Assembly: GCA_030407005.1 (NCBI GenBank)
Contig: JAUDYN010000009.1
Coordinates: forward strand, 1,054,001 to 1,118,000
Reading direction: 5' to 3'
Length of the DNA: 64,000 nucleotides
Origin: Desarmillaria ectypa
Lineage: Eukaryota; Basidiomycota; Agaricomycetes; Agaricales; Physalacriaceae
Under the pieces are notes generated by a model. It did not search any database. It was given only the letters and a program-made list of their open reading frames with translations, and was not told the DNA's origin. The translations under genes and the position numbers were made by a program. Of this stretch, positions 58,924 to 64,000 are shown in pieces (the first letter of the stretch is position 1; each line of letters starts with the position of its first letter).

Positions 58924-59033
58924 TGAGGCCTAAGAAAGAGGGCAGAAAGAAGATGTGATTTGTTTGTCTACGGGCGGTTTGGCAAACGTGGCAGGCGCGT
59001 CATAATTTCACCCACCACCTTCTGAGCTACCTC
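58924..59033. promoter_or_regulatory. Divergent promoter, EMC1 / ER alpha-mannosidase
   Basis: 110 bp between start codons. It contains ACGTGG at 58986-58991, an ACGT-core like those bound by bZIP factors, which include Hac1/XBP1. Common control under ER stress is a hypothesis from gene function and spacing. Confidence 0.4.
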
Positions 59034-61625
59034 ATGTCCGACCTAGGGCCAAAGAAACGAAAAAAGGCTTCTCCAAAACCGGCTGCGAAGCATACTCGAA
59101 TTGAACCTGTTTGTCTTCTTCGTCTTATACCCTTTGCGCCCCACTGAGCTGTTACCTTAGAGTAGCAATGACCTGAACGTAGATTTCTCGTCCGTTCAAA
59201 ATTATGCCAAGATTATCTGGATACCCTTTCTCATTGCCTTTGGGACATTCATATATCTTGTACGCGTGGGCTCCTTATTATGCTATATGTCTCCTCACAG
59301 GAGAATACCGAAGAATCCCAGTCCTGTCGCTCAGCTCGTCAATTCATGGCTAGGAGAAGATCCATGGCAACCCTCTTCCGGACCTGGCTCTCGTGTGCAG
59401 ATCGCAAGCAAGAGTGCAGACATACCGAAGAGAGACGCAGTGGTCGAGGCTTTCAAAGTGGGTTCATCTTCTCTTATTACGAACTTTGTTCATGTTCTCG
59501 CAGTATGCATGGAGAGCCTATGGTTCGTTACCTATCGTCCGGTGTACATGTGCACCTCTGACTCGAATATAGAGCGGGATGCCATGGGGTCTGATGAATA
59601 CCATCCCATCAGTCGCAATGGATCCAACTTGACAGATGCAGGCGGAATTGGATACACTGTCATAGATTCCATTGACACTATGTTGATCATGGGTCTCAAT
59701 GATGACTATGCTCGTGCGCGAACCTGGGTGGCTGACAAGCTGTCGTTTGAAACGAATGGAAGCTTCAGCACTTTCGAGGTCAATAGCGTCTCCATCATGC
59801 AACTTGCTGCGCAGGAACTGACAGACTGTTCACAGACGACAATACGTGTTCTTGGCGGGCTTCTCTCGGCTTACCACATATCTGGTGAAGATCCCCTCTA
59901 TCTCGAGCGCGCTATCGACCTGGCCGACCGGCTCCTACCTGCATTCGACACGCCCACTGGTTTACCCCTTCCAATGGTAAATCTGGTAGAACGCAAAGGT
60001 ATCCCAGACAAGGAACTCCCTCTGCTCGTCAGCACCGCAGAGGTATCAACATTACAGCTAGAGTTCCGCTACCTAAGCTTCCTAACTGACAATGACATAT
60101 ATTGGGAAAAAGTTGAAAACGTGAGTGATGGTCGTTACGGACGTGAGAGTACAATGTGAATTTGACGGTCAGGTAATGAAAGTCATCAAGGCTGGGAAAA
60201 TGCCGCACGGTCTTGCTTCCATCTACATGAGGTCCTTTCTTTCCGTGCATCTTTGTTGGTGTGACTAATCTGCCGTAGTCTGGAAGGAGGTCAGTTCGTT
60301 CCATCAGCCATCCGTCTCGGATCCCGGGGTGATTCTTACTACGAGTACTTGTTGTAAGTGGGCCATTCATAAATATCATTTCCCCATTGATCCCGCCACA
60401 GAAAGCAATATCTCCAAACTGTGAGTGTGTGTACAGGTATGGTTTACTCATTCTGACCTCCTACAGAACCGAACAGAGGATGTCTACCGCGAGGTACCAT
60501 TTCTGATCAACCGCCGAAATATACGCTGAATCTTATGCAGATGTATGACAGCACTATGCAAGGAATTCATCAGTACCTCATCCAGAAGAGCGCCAGTACC
60601 AAAATGATATACACCGCAGAGCTGATACCCGAGCGTAACAAAAACAACGACATGTACGTGTTATGATATGTTTCAACTACACTTCCGTATTCTGATGGTC
60701 ATAGCTCTTGGCGGTTAACTCCCAAACAAGACCACTTGGTCTGCTTCATTGGAGGGTCCCTTTTGCTTGGGGCAACTACAACTGGGGCACTTTTTGACAC
60801 CATCTCCGTACCTCCGAGAGGACAGGAGCTCACTCCTACGGGGCTGCGGGACTGGAAATCAGGAGCTGCCCTTATCAAGACTTGCATGGATACTCATGAC
60901 ACCGCAACGTACGTGCCTCGTTACTTTCATACCCCCAAAGCGCTCACCTCACCCAGCGGATTGGCACCAGAGATCGTCCACTTCAGAATACCAAGTGATG
61001 GAATGGATCAGAAGGCCGGAGCTCCCTCGGATTGGTACATCAAAGGCGCTAGGTACGGCTGAGCCTTGGGATTATCCCGTTTCACTCACTGCCGTATGTC
61101 ACTCAGACCGGGTGCTTTCCCTCCTTACGACGCTCGTTACATGTTACGGTTCGTGGCCGGACCTTTCGGATTTCTTTGAATTGACTGATTATCAGCCCTG
61201 AAACGGTGGAGTCGCTCTTCCTGGCGTACCGACTTTCGGGTGACGAGAAGTACCGGAATTTTGGCTGGAGTGTTTTCCAGTCGATTGAAAAGTACTGCAA
61301 GGTTGAGACCGGTGGATATGCGACAATTGTCAATGTCGACGAGGTTCCTGTACGGCTTGAGGATAAGATGGAGTCCTTCTTGCTGGTTTGTGAATTTTTG
61401 CGGAAGCTAGTTTTGGCTGATGATATTTCTCTCTTTCTCAGAGCGAAACCTTGAAGTACCTGTATCTGCTTTTCGACGATCCAAATGTGTTACCTCTGGA
61501 TAGTGCGTGTTTCATGCTGTTGCTACAAGCTGTTTTCCTCAAGTCCGCGCATAGAGTTTGTGTTCAACACGGAAGCGCATCCGCTACCCATATTCAATCC
61601 GACGATAAGAACCGGATTCTCTTGA
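59034..61625 (+). CDS. MNS1: Mannosyl-oligosaccharide alpha-1,2-mannosidase, class I (GH47)
   Basis: ER mannosidase I trims the middle-branch mannose of N-glycans and times ERAD. The ATG at 59034 (MSDLGPKKRKKASPKPAAKH) gives a basic cytosolic tail, then a single signal-anchor (IIWIPFLIAFGTFIYL). Lumenal GH47 domain: FKYAWRAYERDAMGSDEYHP across two introns, GIGYTVIDSIDTMLIMGLND, FSTFE, and RVLGGLLSAYHISGEDPLYL. The middle part includes HLVCFIGGSLLLGA, ESLFLAYRLSGDEKYRNFGW and EDKMESFLLSETLKYLYLLF. The C-terminus has KFVFNTEAHPLPIF with the Ca-binding Thr, TGA at 61623-61625. About ten introns. Full length and catalytically complete as far as seen. Confidence 0.93.
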
Positions 61626-61935
61626 CACCGTAACTATTCTATCTATCACACCACGAATACACATTATTTAAGGGAACGATGTACGAGAGTGTCGATCTTG
61701 AAAGAACCTACGCTGACTGTCATCTGGGGGTCATTATCTACTAGCCGACAGACTGGATGAGATGCGTTGCTTCATAATGAGTTTCGTAACTCACAAGTAC
61801 TCGAAACAGGCCTGATTGACTATGGGAGTCGTAGCAACATTGAAACAATGAATTATACCGACTGTGATCACGCGACTCACTTAACGCCTGATGATTCAGA
61901 ATCAGAATTCAAAGTTTCAAATTGCCTGCTATCAT
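61626..61935. other. Intergenic region
   Basis: 310 bp downstream of the mannosidase gene. No feature recognised. Confidence 0.35.
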
Positions 61936-62745
61936 CATGTTGCTGACTCTTCACATTCCAGCTGACGTTCGATCTCGAGTTATACTTCATGATTCAATGT
62001 GAGTGCCTCCAACACAGTTATCTGCTACTTTAATACTCTGCATCAGCTTTTACATGTTCAACTTGACAAAATGCACATAGAGGGTCACGCCCCATCCTAG
62101 CCATATCTCTCGTAATATTATTCAATACGAGGTCGACCACAAGATTGAATACTACTTTGTGGACTTCCACGATGACAAATATCATGAATGTCACATTAAT
62201 GGGCAATAGTATGATGAGGATGACAGAAGGCTCGAGGACGGCACTGACTGCGCTCTTCTTTCCTCTGCTGCCGATGATGCGCTTTTCTGGATCAAGTTCA
62301 GTGAGTTTCTTGCCAGATCCGCCCGATCTTTTCGTCTCACCTCAATAGTCACAATTCCGTCCACGTATACTGGTGCCCTTGCTTATGATCTTAGAGGCCT
62401 GCTACCGCAATTTTTCATCGACAAAGTGATACCGCGTAACGCCCATCCCGCTGTCGGACGTAGCATGTTGTGTCACATTTTCGTGGGCTTCTTTATCGAG
62501 ATATAACGACAGATTGAGCCAGACAGAGAATCTATGTCAAGTGAGGATGCCGATGCCAGTTGGCATAGTAAGGCTGTGGATAAATATCGGTAGCTATGGC
62601 TGGAAAAGGGTCTACCTACAACGGCAACAGAAGCAGCCAATATGTTACCTGACGATGTCACGGCGTATATGTTTCCCAATGGTTTATAGATTGACTCATT
62701 GCATCAAGTGCCTTCCGAAAGGGCTTCAAGGCATCTTTCATATGT
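61936..62745 (+). pseudogene. Decayed hypothetical protein gene
   Basis: Unknown family. From about 62090 a plausible protein reading appears (EVDHKIEYYFVDFHDDKYHE, then LEDGTDCALLSSAADDALFW). It crosses a GTGAGT...AATAG intron at about 62300-62349 into TIPSTYTGALAYDLRGLLPQ. A last part near 62510-62690 reads EDADASWHSKAVDKYR, then LWLEKGLPTTATEAANML. In-frame TAG codons interrupt it at 62207-62209 and 62591-62593. The amino-acid composition is protein-like and stays in phase across the stops, which argues for a recent pseudogene. A start near ATG 61936 is a guess. Confidence 0.35.
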
Positions 62746-63674
62746 TGGAATATAGTTTCCTATTTTGGAAGTAACGAGCTTGCATAAATATTCTGGTTCG
62801 TTCTACCCATATTCCCCGGGACACTTACTCATTTTCTTAGTGATACATTTCTTTTTATTCTACTACATTCTACATGGCTATGCAGTATAAAAACAGTGTA
62901 ATTAGTAGGGCATCACTAGCGCGATTGCTGTGAACATTAGTTCCTTTCCGCTCACCTGTGAACCGCTCGTTCTAACATCATATACATAGGTCAAAGAAAG
63001 AAAACTCAGCTCTCCTTCTGTACTACCAATCCAAAGCATGAATTTATGCGCCGGTTGGCTCCTCCTTCATCAGTTGTAGAAAGAATTGAACGTGACTTGT
63101 CAAGTCTTCACAAAGCATTAAAATGCCCGGAGAATACCGAACCTTCTTGGATCCTTCCCTGTCCAGTTTACATTCCTAAGTCAGTCGTTTATCCGAATAT
63201 TCTGCGAGTCTCTCAGATTTTCTTTTTCTGCGATTATCTATATAGAGGAATTGGCTAGGAATATCTACGGCTTACAGGATTATCTCTAGAGTCGACCTTT
63301 CACATGCCCTTCATCAACAATGAAAGTACTTAATTGCTGGCAATTCTTTAGCCGGCTAACGTTGCCTAGTGACCAATCACAGACGCTGTCTTTTGATTGA
63401 ATTTCTCGGAGGGTTTTTATGTGTTTTACGAGGCATTTACGTCAAAAGAAAAGGCCTTGAAATTCCTTCAACTTATTTTCATCTACCAGACATGCCTTAC
63501 ACAGTCACCTACACAAATCCCTGGCGTTGGAACGCTGAATATCATCGTGATAAAATAAAACCTCTCAGAAACATGATGCGCCCCCCTTGAAGCCGTAGAA
63601 TTGGAGGCCGCGAAGAAGTATGGGATGGTTCAAACGGAGACATCGATTCCTTGCGAGTTTTGCGCAAGGCACAA
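62746..63674. other. Region without a supported gene
   Basis: About 0.9 kb between the decayed ORF and the caspase-like gene. A reading around 63590-63670 (LEAVELEAAKKYGMVQTE) resembles the helical end of fungal BTB-type domains but is short and runs into a stop. ORF 63046-63258 (+) starts RRLAPPSSVVERIERDLSSL and could be part of the same relic. Not strong enough to call. Confidence 0.3.
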
Positions 63675-64000
63675 ATGAGAGCTACTACCACCGAGGATGC
63701 AAAAGATGCTGAAGCCCTTAACGAGCTGCATCAGTTCCGTGTATGTATCTCGTGGATCCGGACGCGTATCGCAACGAAAATAGAGCCATATCCCTGCGAC
63801 AACAACTACGGAGCTTGGCTTTCTAGTATAGTGAGTAACTCGTTGTGCTATCGTTATCTGCTCAAATCAACCACTTTTTCAGTCCTCATTTGACGCGTCC
63901 CGATTTTGGGTAGTCATCATCGGGATCGACGCGTACGATCAGTTTCCTTTGAATGGTGCTGTTCGCGACGCGAAAATGATGTTGAATTACTTCATCGAGG
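63675..64000 (+). CDS. Caspase-domain (peptidase C14) protein, 5' part only
   Basis: Cut by the window end. A first exon with ATG 63675 (MRATTTEDAKDAEALNELHQ) is joined by a GTGAGT...TTCAG intron (about 63832-63882) to SSFDASRFWVVIIGIDAYDQ, then FPLNGAVRDAKMMLNYFIE. This is the first beta strand and helix of a caspase/metacaspase fold: hydrophobic strand, G-I-D-x-Y, then LxGxVxDA. Agaricomycetes carry many C14 proteins, often with added repeat or NTPase domains. The catalytic His and Cys lie beyond the window. The start codon is uncertain since the frame is open back to about 63591. Confidence 0.6.

Noticed and set aside
1..64000. CRISPR array, insertion sequence or integrated virus
   Set aside because: No spaced direct repeats, no transposase or integrase reading and no viral gene were seen. 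The sequence is a eukaryotic chromosome.

Overview
The window is nuclear DNA from a filamentous basidiomycete, most likely an Agaricomycete. The signs are gene-dense, mosaic-strand layout, many 50-65 bp GT-AG introns with AG acceptors, single-copy eukaryotic housekeeping genes, a seven-helix DUF6534-type membrane protein that is expanded in mushrooms, a multi-intron P450, and Crinkler-like P-loop NTPase relics. I found no rRNA, no convincing tRNA, no CRISPR array and no intact transposon.

Layout. 0-6.1 kb: a coiled-coil protein gene with a probable one-base frameshift, overlapping tail-to-tail with a cytochrome P450, then a DUF6534-type membrane protein. 7.0-12.4 kb: TFIIE beta (-) head-to-head with PAN3 (+), then a Yae1-like gene. 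13.2-20 kb: a FluG-N-terminal-like amidohydrolase (-), a Cid1-type terminal nucleotidyltransferase with a long Ser/Pro tail (+), and LSM7 (-). 20.1-27.6 kb: importin beta/KAP95 (+), an HpcH/HpaI aldolase (+) and a ribokinase-family gene (-).

27.8-34.1 kb is the accessory part. A GH3 beta-glucosidase gene with a PA14 domain lies between two halves of a decayed Crinkler-like gene whose reading frames abut exactly. A second, truncated copy of the same family, broken by one stop codon, lies in inverted tail-to-tail orientation right after it. The simplest reading is that a segment of about 3.9 kb carrying the GH3 gene was inserted into the older copy.

36.2-47.5 kb: five minus-strand housekeeping genes: the exosome helicase MTR4, IMP dehydrogenase, a HRI1-like protein, an unusual RRM/coiled-coil/HPD protein and eIF5A. 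47.6-54.9 kb: a two-LIM protein with tiny exons (+), mitochondrial bL31 (-), an SF1B UPF1/IGHMBP2-like helicase (+) and a RanBP2-type zinc-finger protein (+). 55.4-61.6 kb: EMC1 (-) head-to-head with an ER class I alpha-1,2-mannosidase (+), both working in ER protein maturation. The end holds a decayed ORF and the 5' part of a caspase-domain (C14) gene cut by the window edge.

Most genes are housekeeping: transcription (TFIIE), mRNA decay and RNA processing (PAN3, LSM7, MTR4, terminal nucleotidyltransferase), nuclear import, translation (eIF5A, bL31m, Yae1) and ER quality control. Several sit as divergent pairs sharing 45-350 bp promoters. All coordinates were read by eye from splice sites and protein-family patterns. 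Outer limits are more reliable than individual exon borders.
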